The notes beneath the pieces were generated by a model. That model did no database searches. It was given only the letters and a program-made list of their open reading frames with translations, and was not told the DNA's origin. A DNA stretch of 64,000 nucleotides from Dastarcus helophoroides (taxonomy: Eukaryota; Arthropoda; Insecta; Coleoptera; Bothrideridae). This document shows, piece by piece, positions 34,101 through 45,351 of the stretch. Numbering within the stretch: the stretch's first letter is position 1; each line of letters starts with the position of its first letter. The stretch is taken from contig CM053328.1 of the NCBI GenBank assembly GCA_028583605.1, forward strand, positions 12,192,782 to 12,256,781, written 5' to 3'. The translations under genes and the position numbers were made by a program.

Positions 34101-35560
34101 TAAGTGTTAATTTAAAAATTTGGAGTTTTAATGCCAGGACTTTGAAACATGCCAGGACCTCGACACATTTTTTAACCTTGAAACTTCAAAGTTTCCAATT
34201 TTTTTGAAATTCGACTCTCCTTCAATTCAGCTTCGAGTTTTAACGTTTAAATTCTTTGTTGCAATTTTGAAACTGTTCTAACCTATTAACTTCGACTTTT
34301 AATGCCAGAACTTTGATTTAATTTTAGGCATGGTTTTTTAATCTTGCAACTTCGAATTTTAACTTCCATGTTTCGAGTTTTAATTTCAAAACTTTGGTTT
34401 TATAAATTTTTTGTATTGAATGTTAAACGAGAAACTTTGAGTGTTAATTTGAAATCTTCGAGTTTTAATGAAGGGGACCTTGAAACTTCGAGGTTTCGAA
34501 TTTTTTAAATCTCGAGTTTTAACTTTAAAGTTTCTAGTTTTAATTTTGAACCTTCGAATTTTAATCTCTCAATGTCGTAAATATCACTTTTTTACATAGA
34601 AAGTTTTAACCTCAAAACGTGTAGTTTTACGGAAAAACTAAGTTTTAAAATCAAAAATTTGTTCTTTAGCCTTGAAAAATTAAGTTTTGAATTTTTATTT
34701 GTGAGTTTTAACTATAAAATGTCAAGAATTACGTCGTGTGTGTGGTTAAAACTGCGTGTTTTAATTACAAAACCCCGAGCTGTAATCGTAAAATTTGTAG
34801 TTTTTTCTTCAAGCTTCAAGTTTTAACTTCAAAGTTTTAGTTTTAACTTCAAAGTTCAAGTTTTAACTTTATACTTTAAGTTTAAACCTTAAAGCTTCTG
34901 GTTTAAGTCTAGAAATTTCGATTGTTAACTTCGAAACTTGGAGTTTTAATTTGAAAACTTCGAGTTTTAATGCCAGGATTTCGAAACATTCCAGGACTTC
35001 GAAACATTTTTTAACCTTGAAACTTCAAAGTTTCCATTTTTTTGTTGAAATTCGAGTCTCATTCAATTTAATATTTTAACGTTAACATTTTTAGTTGTAA
35101 TTTTGAAACTGCTTTAACCTATTGACTTTGACTTTTAATTCCAGTACTTTGATTTCATATTAAGCATCGTTTTTTAATCTTAAAACTTCGAATTTTAACC
35201 TCCATATTTCGAGTTTTAATTCGAAAATGTTGGTTTTATAATTTTTTTGTATTGAACATTAAATGAGAAAATCTGGGTGTTAGTTTGAAAACTTCGAGTT
35301 TTAATGCAGGGGATTCGAAACATCCTATTTAACCTTAAAACTTCGAAGTTTCGAAGTTTCGAATTTTTCAAACCTCGAGTTTTAACTTTAAAGTTTCTAG
35401 TTTTAATTTTAAACCTTCGAATTTTAATCTCTCAATGTCGAAATTTAACTTAGGCACTTTGTTTAACTTCAGACATTGTCTTTTAATCTTGAAAATTTAA
35501 TTTTAATTTCAATCTTCGCAATTCAAATTTACAACGTAATTAATTCTAGGAAATGGATAA
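31111..35560 (+). repeat. Dialect B array, plus orientation, 4.4 kb
   Basis: The largest dialect B block. The unit is close to 21 nt: CGAATTTTAACTTCCATATTT, CGAGTTTTAATTTCAAAACTT (each split by a few variants). Units are most regular from about 33.9 kb on. No gene is seen; the 66-codon frame 34007-34207 is repeat. Confidence 0.85.
33930..35455 (+). repeat. Higher-order repeat of dialect B, three copies
   Basis: A multi-unit block starting CTGTTCTAACCTATTAACTT recurs at about 33935, 34270 and 35107. All three copies carry the same series TAGGCAT(C/G)GTTT, CCATATTTCGAGTTTTAAT-like, and TGTATTGAA(T/C)(G/A)TTAAA. Copies 2 and 3 also share the ending CTTCGAATTTTAATCTCTCA. The first spacing is about 335 bp and the second about 837 bp. 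Confidence 0.8.
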
Positions 35561-36049
35561 ATGGTATTAATTTGTCAAATAACATAAAAAAAACATTATT
35601 TTTCCAATGCATTACAATCTAACGTAAAATAACAATTATTTATTTAAAGCGTTTGAATTTGAAATTTAAAAGAAAACATATTTTTTGTTTATTAACAATT
35701 AGCTTTTCCATTCGTAAAAGGGAAAAGCCATTCGATTTTAAATGGTTAATGACTGCTTTTATTTTTTAATTTAGGTCTGAAAACATTTTTTTTTGTCATA
35801 TTTGATAAGGAAATAATAAAAATGATTAAACTTGATTTATCAAATTAATGATTTATGTAAAATCTCTTTAAATTTTTATACCATTATGTTAAATATTATT
35901 ATTTAATTTCTCTACTTTAAAACGTTTTAGTTTCTCTGGATCCAATTTTGTTTCTAAAAAGAGATTGATACAATTCACGAAGGAAGATCCGCATCGAAGA
36001 CTTTGAAAAAGTTCTATTGTCCCCCAATCATCCACTCATTCAAATGAGC
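35561..36049. other. AT-rich DNA, no gene seen
   Basis: A mixture of short A/T-rich words without clear tandem order, ending in less AT-rich sequence (CGAAGGAAGATCCGCATCGAAG) that leads into the CpG-rich island. Confidence 0.5.
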
Positions 36050-36500
36050 CCTCGAATGTCCGCAGATTCGGGGCAAAATCACGCGACGTGCGCTTCTAAT
36101 CGCTCATAAAAAATTGTTTAGTGTTTGGCCATAAAGTGTATCGGTATCCCCCACTTAAGGAGACCCCCGTGTTTTCCGACCGAAAAGTCCGTCCGTCTCT
36201 TTTCGCCATCAGCGACGCCCTTATGTCGACTCCTTTCGTACGTGAATCGAAGCGCCGCCTTCCCAAACCGGGAACAGGCGCATTGTCCCCAACTAACAGC
36301 ATCCGCACCTCCCATAGCAACCAGTATCTCGCGTGATCCGTCATATCTCAATGCCAGCTTTGATTGTCGCGCGATAAGGACCCAACGCCCGCCGACGCCG
36401 ATAACGACGGCGTTCGAATTTCGCGCGAATCCATCCGCAATTCGAGTGAGGAATTTTCGGGACATTACCGGCGTCCGTTATGAGTTGTAAACGTTAAGGT
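36050..36500. promoter_or_regulatory. CpG-rich island, possible promoter or regulatory block
   Basis: In a window that is otherwise very AT-rich, this 450 bp is GC-rich and dense in CG dinucleotides (GCCCGCCGACGCCGATAACG, TTCGCGCGAATCC, TGTCGCGCGATAAGG). Three overlapping frames stay open for 71-121 codons on both strands, which is expected for GC-rich DNA; none reads like a known protein. It could be a promoter with 5' exon, a conserved enhancer, or a small uncharacterised coding exon. A donor-like AAG/GTACG lies downstream at 36615. Confidence 0.45.
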
Positions 36501-37429
36501 TCGGTGAAAAAAATTGGAATGTTATGACTGTGGGTCGGTTGAATTTTTGATAGTTTGAAAGAACTGGGGAGACATCCCCAAAATCACCATCACGATTTTT
36601 GGCGACAGTCACAAGGTACGAAGCTTTTTCTTCCCTATTAGAATTTAAAATAATTTATCTATTTATAAATGTAGCTTTATAAGTTTTGTAATTCGCAAGA
36701 ATGTGATAACAGAGAAACGAAGTCAGTTTAGTAGCAAAAAGTTCGTAGAGATTGGTCTGTACTTTTACCAAATTTCCATTTCAACAAACCATCTGAATTG
36801 CTATAAATGTCATATATCTTCTGAAAAAGTGTCTAATGTTAAATAGTAAAATCTTGCTGTTGCCTTAACAAATTACGGACCCATGTCAAACATAATGGTA
36901 AATCATTACTGTCTCCATGATAGCTGCAACTCTGAGACTTTAAAAGGAGTCCTGCAACATGAAACAACAACTGCATGTAGTCTTGCTATATTCTCAGTTG
37001 CATATTTGGTGACGAGAAACGATGTGGTTGTAGGAAACTTTGCTGTTTCAAAATTCTTTGCAACCCAATTTAGTGAATTACTGATGCAACCATTGTAGCC
37101 TAAAATATATCTCTTGCTGTAGCTTTCCTTCCCAAAATACATTTATCTTCATTCCTGATGGATAAAAACTTGTACGGAATTGTACTTTTGATGATCTGTT
37201 ATTTTTCGCAACATTGCATGTTGTTTATAATGAAAAAAATGATGTGAAGGCTACAAAAAATATTGAATGTTTTTATGCTTTGCACAATCGGATTTGATGG
37301 ATTACCATCGAATCCAAAATTTGGTCATTCTATGAAATCAGCTCCAAACTTAGACATTCGTATACTTCGGGCAATCATTTATTTTCTATAGTTAGCTAAA
37401 ATTTAGACTATTAGACAAGGGTGGGCAAA
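36501..37429. other. Unique DNA; weak minus-strand frame
   Basis: Normal-complexity DNA. Two opposite frames of 71 and 78 codons overlap at 36883-37142. The minus one (starting MYFGKESYSKRYILGYNG) has a mixed, protein-like composition, but no family is recognised and the frame is closed on both sides. Treated as unassigned. Confidence 0.4.
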
Positions 37430-40035
37430 TACGCCTCTTCGTTGACAAAAAAAGTTGAAAAAAAAAGTTTAATTTTCTCAGGAAATATTTTTATTACAAT
37501 TTCGAACTAATTTTAAGTAAACAAGCAAATTTCCAGAAATAGAAATTTTCAGGAGAAGTCGAAGTATAAAAAAAAATGAAACCATCTGGAAAAAAAAATT
37601 AATTATATTAAAGAATGTCGTATGTTCGGAAGTCAAATTTCAAGAAAATACATTTTTTGAGAACATTCTGAAATTTAGAGAACAAGATAAATTTGCAATT
37701 TTTAGAAAAATCACCAAACGAAAGAAAAATCAAATTGTAAAAGCTTCCAGAAACCATCAAAAACATTAGAAAAATTCTAAAGCAGAAACAAGCTATATTT
37801 TAAGAATAAAATTAAACGAGAAAGCTAAATTAAAAATAAATTGTAGAAAAAATTCAAATTTTAAGATAATTAATAATATAGTTCCTAAGGCAATGTTGAA
37901 AAAAAGCTCCAAATTTTGAGAAATGTACCAAATTTAAAACCAGTTCAAATTTCCAACAGAAAGACAAATTTTAAGAATAAAACTCAAACTTTCCAAACAA
38001 GATGAATTTCGACAAAATAAACTGAAATTACGAAATGTCCATTTTTGAGATAAAAGTCAAAATTTGAAAAAAAGCAAATTTTGAGAAACGAGTCGAATTT
38101 TCTAAAAAATAAAACCTTTGCAGTAAAAGCTAATATTTAAGAAAATTGAGGAATTTTTTAAAAGAAGATCAATTTTGAACACCAAATCGACAAAATTTTT
38201 AAGTCGAAAAAAATTAATTTTGAAAAAAATCGAATTTTGTGAATACGTTTTAATTTCCAAAAAACAGAAACATTCTGAAAGTTCAGTTATGAAAAAAATT
38301 AATAAAAAGTCATGAAGCTGGACAGATGCCAGATAAAAGTAAACAGTTCTTAAACAAACTAAAATTTTTAGCAGAAAGTCTAATTTTAAGAATGAAATCG
38401 ATATTTTGAAAAAAAGACAAAAAGAAGACAAATATAGAGAAGAGCAACAATGGTCGAAATTCCGAGAAAAACGTGGATTTTTACAACAAAGTCGAAATTT
38501 TTAGATAAAAAAGCCTTCCCGGAAGAATACATGTTTTTTGCGTGATTGCATAAGACAGAAAGGGGACAATTACCCCTCCCTGCACTATTATAATTGTACT
38601 AAGAACAACCCTTTAGTTCGATTACTACGGACCTTATACATGTAAGTGTTTAAATAAGATCCATGGAAATATATCCGACACAAACGTCTCTTTAATATTC
38701 ACGTTTTGGCTGATTTTGACCCGCGGTCAAAAAAGTTACCGACCCCTGATCCAGACTAATATTATAAAAAAACTTCTGGTCGACTAAAAAACTTTTAAAT
38801 TTTGTATTATAAGCTAAAAATAAAGTTTTGGAAAGCAATTTTGGCTTCAAAGACAAAATTTTGAACGACTGGCAAAAACAAAAAATTCTACCACTCCAAA
38901 AAGTCAAAATTTTTAAAAAACTAAGTTTAAAAAAGTTAAAAATTATGAAACCAAGACGGAATTTTAAAAAGGGTTGAAACTTAAAAAACCGAAATATTAA
39001 ACATTTTTTTTTGGAAATTCAGAACAAAAATCGAAATTTAGAACAAAATTCGAAATTTCGAAAATAAGACAACTTTAAAAAAAAAGTCAAAATTTTTAGA
39101 AACAATAGAAAATTTGTGAAATGGTTGGAATTTTTGATAGAAGTAAAAATTAAGAAAAAGAAGAAATATTCGAAGTCGACGTTCTGAAAAAATAAAAAAT
39201 TGCAAAAACTTTCCAAGAAAAAAATTTCAAAATTTGAAGAGAAATATGACACTGAAGAAAAAATCGAAATTTAAAAAAAAACAATAAAAATGATTGAGAC
39301 AAAAACATAATTTGAAAGATGCATACTTAATTTTTAAAAATATTTATGAGAAGTAAATAATTTAATAAGGTCAAAAGTTTCCAAAAAAGTTAAATTTTTC
39401 AAAAGTCAAAATCTTCAAGTAAAGGAAAAAGTAAGAGAACAAACTAATTTTTTTAAAATCTACCAAAATTTAAAAAAAAAAGTGGAAATTACTTTAAAAA
39501 AGTGAAAATCACTAAAAAAAGATCGCGAAATTGTTTTGATTTTACGATAAAATCAAAAATTTTAAAACAGACGAAATTCTTCCAGAAAGTAAACTAAGAA
39601 AATAAAAATTCTGAAGAAAATTTGAAATATTCAAAAAACTCAAAATACTGAAAAAGGTCAAAATTTGAAATAATCGAACTTAAAAAAAAATCGAAAATTG
39701 AAACAAAAAGTAAACATCTTTATTAATTTTTTTTTAAATTAGAATTTTTTGAAAAAGTCAAAATTTTTAAAAAAGTAGAAAGGAAATTTGAGTAGAAGTT
39801 TTGAAAAAGTTACAAAAAATGTAGAGGTAAAAATTTTCAAAAACGTCAATATTTTCAAAAGTAGAGTTTTTCAAAAGTTAAAATTTTTGAAAGTTGCAAT
39901 CGAAGATTAAAATTTTTATAATAAACTAGAATTTAAGAAAAAGCCACATTTAAAAAAATGGGGATTTTGAAAAAATTGGAAACTATAATTTAAAATTAAT
40001 AGAAATGCTAACATTTTCAAAAAAATCGAAATATA
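37430..40035 (+). repeat. Dialect A array, plus orientation
   Basis: Units of the GTCGAAATTTTGAAAAA type again, with a less repetitive insert at about 38520-38760 that contains CCGACCCCTGATCC and GACCCGCGGTC. The 109-codon minus frame 38102-38431 and others here are Phe/Lys-rich repeat translations. Confidence 0.8.
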
Positions 40036-43000
40036 GAGCTACAATTTTTTAAGGAAACTCATCTAGAGATATTTGCTAACAAGGAAATGCACCCGTGTAT
40101 TATTGAAAGTCTCGCAAAAATCCATTTAGCTCATTAACTTCTTAAGGAAAATAATCTGGGATCTCAAGATATTAAAGAAAGTTTCTTTGTCAGAAAAACT
40201 TGAAATGAACACTTATGTGCTAAATTATTAAAGAAACTCGCCTAGAGTCTTAAGAGAATGCAACTGGAGCTCCAAAATACCGAAGTGACACATCTAGAGC
40301 ATTAAATTATTCTTTTTTTAAATTTTAAGTCACCTGCAATGGGCAACCCTATTATGCATTCAAAGCGCTGGAAGTAGGATGCGGAAACACAAATAGATGG
40401 CGAATGAACCGTCTTCTTAAACAAGGATAGGTTGTAATTCTTGGGAAAAATTCCTTTCGGTAATGGGTTCCATAGCTTGGAAGTTCTATAGAAAAAAAGA
40501 GTCTCCATAGACAGAAGTCCTCACTACGTCAAGCTGGACCGCATAGGGATTTGCTGTCTCCGACTACCTTGTATGCCTCAAAAATTTGACCCTTGGAAAG
40601 ATCAATCCTATTAGTTCCTGCGAGCATCTCCCATGATAGTCCTTGTAAAAAAGACCATCTGCCTGTGCTCCAGTGTTTTTAGAGGATCAGTCCAACTTTC
40701 GTCATCAATTAGGCGAATCGCTCTTCTTTGAATTGAATCCAAAAGAGCTAAAGTGTGCTTTGAGACGGAGCTCCAAACATGAAAACAGTATTTTAGTGTT
40801 GGCCTAACTTGAGCTTTGTAAGTATGAGTAGATGATGAGATGTGAAGTACATTTTAGCTCTGAAAAGAAAGCCTAACTTCTGAGAGGCGGATTTGGCAAT
40901 GGCGCTCACATGATCGTCCCAAGAGAAGTTAGTACTGGCATTTACTCCTAGGATAGACAGATTAGATCCCATCGGGACGATTTTTCCATCCCTTAGGATG
41001 ACTGTTGCATTATCCCTTGATGTTTTCTTAAAGAAAACCACGGTCTGAATTTTTGAAGCATTGAAATCGACCAAATTTTTCTTACCCCATTCCAGATCAA
41101 AATTATAAAACAATTTTATATTTTGAAATACCACCAAGGGTTCTAATTTTTCTAAACAAATAGGAATGCCTACGTAGGATGTTTTATTCTAAAGAAAATT
41201 TATCTAGACCTCTTTTGTGCAGAGAAGTCATCTAGAGATCAATTAAGTCTTTGTTAAAGAAACTTATTTGGAGATTGATATAACATTAAAGTATAATCGG
41301 CTAAATACATTTTCTCTTCAAAAATGGCATCTTAAAATCAGAAAAAAAGTATTCAGAGGAAACCTGCTTTAAGACATTAATGGTCAAAAAACTAGGGTCC
41401 AAATTGTAAAAAAAACTTTAAAATTCTTCGCATCTTAAGACATCTAAAAGTGAACATTTGACGTGCTAAATCATTATGGATTTCACTTAGAACACTTAAA
41501 GTCTCAAGAAAATAGTTCTGGGCCTCTAAGGCACCACATCCAAAGCATTAAGTTACAATCCACACTTTTAGGAAATATTCTAATGATTTTGAACTTCACA
41601 AGAAAATCGAGAAATATGCATCTAGCATGTCGGATCCTTAAAAAATCAAGAGTAGTATAAAAAAAAATTACCTATAGCTCTACAAAATATCCAAAAGACT
41701 CATTTAGCGGGTGGTTGGTTTAAGAAACTTATGCAGAATTTTAAATGTTCAGATGACTCAGCGCAAAATATTCCCTATCAAGGAAATGAATTAACAATCT
41801 CAAGTCACAAAAAACTTGTCTGAAGTAATAAATTGCCATAAAAGTCATCTAGTGTTCATAATTATTGAAAAAGCATTGTTAAAATTCTACTTTCTAAGAA
41901 GACTAAGAATGAATGTGCTACATCTCTTAGAATTTATCTAGAAGTCCAAAATCTCAGGAAGATTCGACCCCACACTTTAACGAAATCTTTGTAATGATTC
42001 CAAATATTTCAAGGAATCTAGGAATGTGCATCCAGCATGTCATGTTACATATGTTATTACGTTCTCAAGAAAATTCACTTGGAGCAATGTCAAGGGGAGT
42101 CTCTATAAAGTACCGAAAAGACTCATTTGGTGCTTTGAAGTGTCAAAAAACTTATCTAAAATCTAAAATTGTTATATAACTTGATTCGAAGCATTTTCTA
42201 TTAAGGAGATTTATCTGAAGATCTCAAGATATAGGAAAACCTGCCTAAAACATTAAATTGTCAAAGATATCATCTCAGGCTTCAAATTGTTAGAAAAACT
42301 TTTCTAAAATTCTTTACTGCTTAAGAAAACAGAGCAAACATTTAATTTCAATTCAGTTGAGCTCTAAAGTCTCGAGCAAATGTAGTTGAAGCTGTAAAGT
42401 CGTAAAATCACATATCTAGAATATAAATTTTGTGAAACTTATCTGAACCTCACATTTTACAAAAATAAGTAATGTTCCTAAATTTTTCATGAAAAGGAGT
42501 GTAAATGGAGAATGTTAAATTTTTAGGAAAATTTACTGGCAGATCTAGTGTCAAGGTAAATCGTGATAACTCTGTAAAAGTCTTCAAGACTCATTTAGAT
42601 CTTGTATGTATTAGAGAACCTTATGTAGAAATTTCCTTTTAAAAAAGTTTAGCTAGAAATATTTCCTCCCATTTCAATGGATCAAGAGAACTGAAGAAAG
42701 CTGTTCCGAGTATTAAATTGTCCAGAAAATTCATTTAGGGCCTCAAATAATTAATGAAATTTTTCTAACATTCCTCGTTTAACATAAAAAATTAAAAGGT
42801 AAAACGCTAAATCATAATAAAAAATTTCCTAGAGCTCCAAACTCTTAAGGGATTTGGAGTTCCAAAGATGCCATAAGCATTTTATCAAAAAAAATTATCC
42901 ATAATTTCACATTTTAAAAACATTTATAACGATACTAACTTTTCAAAAAAACTATAAATATTAAATAGTCAAGGAAGTTTACTTTGACTATAGGCCTCAG

Positions 43001-43220
43001 AGGAATTTATCTAGAATGCTCTAGGATCCTCAAAAAACTCATCTAGAATCTAGATTTTTAAACTGTCAAGAGCTTTATAACTTGGTCAGGTCTTTGGAAA
43101 ATTCATCTGCAGTTTTGAAGCCTGGAGAAGGCGTATCTGGAGCTGCAAAAGTATTTATTTATTGGCTTGAATTCGCACTTTACCAAAGGAGAACTTAAAA
43201 ATTGAGTTTCATGAAGAACG
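40036..43220 (+). repeat. Dialect C array, ~30 nt unit
   Basis: Successive segments of 29-31 nt share a core close to AAACTCATCTAGAGCTTCAA followed by TTGTCAAG-like sequence (for example 42150-42320). The array is highly degenerate but continuous on both sides of a LINE insertion at 40312-41137. No gene is seen; frames 41463-41660 and 41994-42179 are repeat. Confidence 0.75.
40312..41137 (-). mobile_element. Truncated Jockey-superfamily LINE (copy 1), RT thumb and C-terminus
   Basis: On the minus strand the frame 41137-40793 reads LEWGKKNLVDFNASKIQ, then LSILGVNASTNFSWDDHV and AKSASQKLGFLFRAK, the region after the RT palm in Jockey/CR1-type elements. Downstream (40508 to 40302) RTSKLWNPLPKGIFPKNYNL and FKKTVHS match the usual C-terminal LWNSLP motif. 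There is no RNase H. A T-run at 40311-40318 is the poly(A) tail on +. It is 5'-truncated, frameshifted between the two parts, and inserted in dialect C repeat. Confidence 0.85.
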
Positions 43221-43429
43221 GTAGGGATAGTCTGAGATAGCTCATCAAAAAAATTTTGGGAAGACTATGTGGTAAGTTCGAGGTGAACTTGGCTGTTCCC
43301 ATACTGGTTACCAAAAATAAATGCGTAAAATGTACAAACGCTATAACTTATAGCTTTAGTGGAGGACCCTATACACAGTTCCTTACATCCTACTACCTTT
43401 TTTTTTTTTACTTGATTCCGTAAGTTGGT

Positions 43430-44000
43430 TACCATTCGTATTTACTCTAGCGTCTGGACAGACTCAGTTTTATTATCAATTAAAAGAATTGCTCTTCTGT
43501 GAATGGATTCCAAGGAGTTTTGTAACTTTGGTTCGTTATAGAACTTGGTTTTAAATCTCAGTAATAATTGCTTTAATTAGCATATCATACAGCAAAAATG
43601 TTTCTCTTAAGATACAGTCGAAAGTCAGTTACAAGTGACAATGAATTGTTTTTTCTGAAATATTCATGTGATTGTTGATGAGGCCAAGAAATGTGGAGAA
43701 CATTGATACTTGTTGGTTGTAAATCTTTTCGAACATTTACAACATATAATTGAACCATTTTTTTTTCTTTGGGTATAAGCTTCTAACCTAATACGTAATT
43801 ATGGTAGTATACTCCACCGTTAGTCTGACTTCGACTTTACAAAGAGCTGACAGCTGACAAGAGGTAAAGTATTTCTTGGTTCGAAAAACAAAGCCTAGCC
43901 TTTGAGAGGTGGATGTGACAACAGTGCGCACATGGTCACTCTAAGAAAAAATGGTGTCTCAAATTCTTTTCTTGAAAAATTATTAGGTTTAAACCCAATA
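43430..44000 (-). mobile_element. Jockey-superfamily LINE fragment (copy 2), interrupted
   Basis: This piece aligns with the copy at 40312: ATCAATTAAAAGAATTGCTC (copy 1 ATCAATTAGGCGAATCGCTC) near 43480 and AAGCCTAGCCTTTGAGAGGT (copy 1 AAGCCTAACTTCTGAGAGGC) near 43890. On the minus strand the second part still reads QRLGFVFRTKKYFTSCQ. About 280 bp of unrelated DNA (about 43530-43810) separates the two blocks. More diverged than copy 1. Confidence 0.75.
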
Positions 44001-45350
44001 AACACATCCCTGTTACAATTACCAGTAGTGTAATTATGATCTAAGGCAACCGGACTAATCAAGACAGATTTATTTTGAGCTAACGCATCAAAGCTTTTCT
44101 AAATCTGAATTTAACATCCGATCCGTACAAAAACGTCCGCAGGATATATTATCGAAGAATGCCGAAGAATTCACGCAAATCGTGTGGCTTATCTTGAAAT
44201 CTTCTCGCCTATTCATCAACCGGAACACTTCAACCTTTCTTACGTTTTATCTCTTCGTACACAAGCTCCTTCACATTTGGCCTTTTGTGCATCTCGACGG
44301 TTGAATCGGGCGCGATTCCATCCCAGTTCCACCAATTAGGGTCGAATTTAACAACGTAAAATTAGCATCCCATTTTCGACTCGATCTGGGTAACTTTTGC
44401 GGCCGGCAGTAGAGGACGCTGCTAGTTAATACGTACCTACAATGCAGGCATCTGGTAAGTTGATCATAGGGGCTCGCGTAATTGTATTAGAGTGGATATC
44501 CCTTAGTGTGGGTCCCTCAGATTATAGAATTAGACCCGGCTTGTACGTATGCAGTGTCACCGATCGTGAATTCGGGGCGTTGTGATATGCTAATTCGAAG
44601 AACATCGACGTCTGCCGTGTTTATTAAATATTAACAGGCTAGAAATGATGCTTGACTTTGACAATCTCTGATTCAAATACGGATCTATTAGTAAAATTGT
44701 CTTCGATAAGCATTTCTGATGGGGTTACATCACGACGAGATGCTTAGGCATAAAATGAGTTAGATCGTTCAAAGATGAGAATATTATCCAGCAGATGTAT
44801 CTGTAATAAAACAATGTAAACAAATACATAATAAAATAATTTAACATAGACCCAATCAACTTCAAAGCGACGAAACGAAAAAAATCTCAATTCAATTATG
44901 ATTTATCGACATATTTATTAGTAATTGATCTGTATTTTATTAAGATAATTATAAACAAGTCGAAATGATTCTATTGAACGATCGAACTGAATAATCCGGT
45001 GGTGCTTAAATGCCTGGACGCTAAATAAGTTAATATCATAATAGGGCAGCTCAATTGTTTTGTCTTCCTAAATCTTTTTCACGCGTCGCAATTGAGTTTG
45101 CACTTAATTCACACCACGCAGGATGTTCCGAATTATCTATGTCACATCCACTAAACTTAATTGTTTTAATAGCTTTAGCGTGAAACATTATCGTAATATT
45201 GAGTTAACCCACAAAATTCTTTCATTGAATACGAACAGTCTCTAGTTCTTGAATATTTATCTAATTCTTGATTAAATTCATGAGAAACCCAACAAGTTGC
45301 AAAATAAAAATCTTTGGCAAAACCATGACATTCACTTAACGAGTAAAAGT
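44001..45350. other. Unique DNA island with GC-richer core
   Basis: Normal-complexity DNA. The part at 44080-44620 is less AT-rich and has many CG words (GCGGCCGGCAG, TTGAATCGGGCGCGATTCC). A strong donor-like CTG/GTAAGT lies at 44454/44455 and an acceptor-like GGCCGGCAG ends at 44409, which would bound a 45-nt exon starting with an in-frame stop in one phase; this is not enough to call a gene. The rest (44620-45350) is AT-rich with many ATTA words. Confidence 0.5.
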
Positions 45351-45351
45351 T

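Noticed and set aside
36118..36490. Three long overlapping frames in the CpG-rich island
   Set aside because: High GC removes stop codons on both strands; none of the three peptides has a recognisable motif.
36883..37142. Opposed frames of 71 and 78 codons
   Set aside because: No family recognised on either strand, no splice sites; could be a decayed coding fragment but the evidence is too thin.
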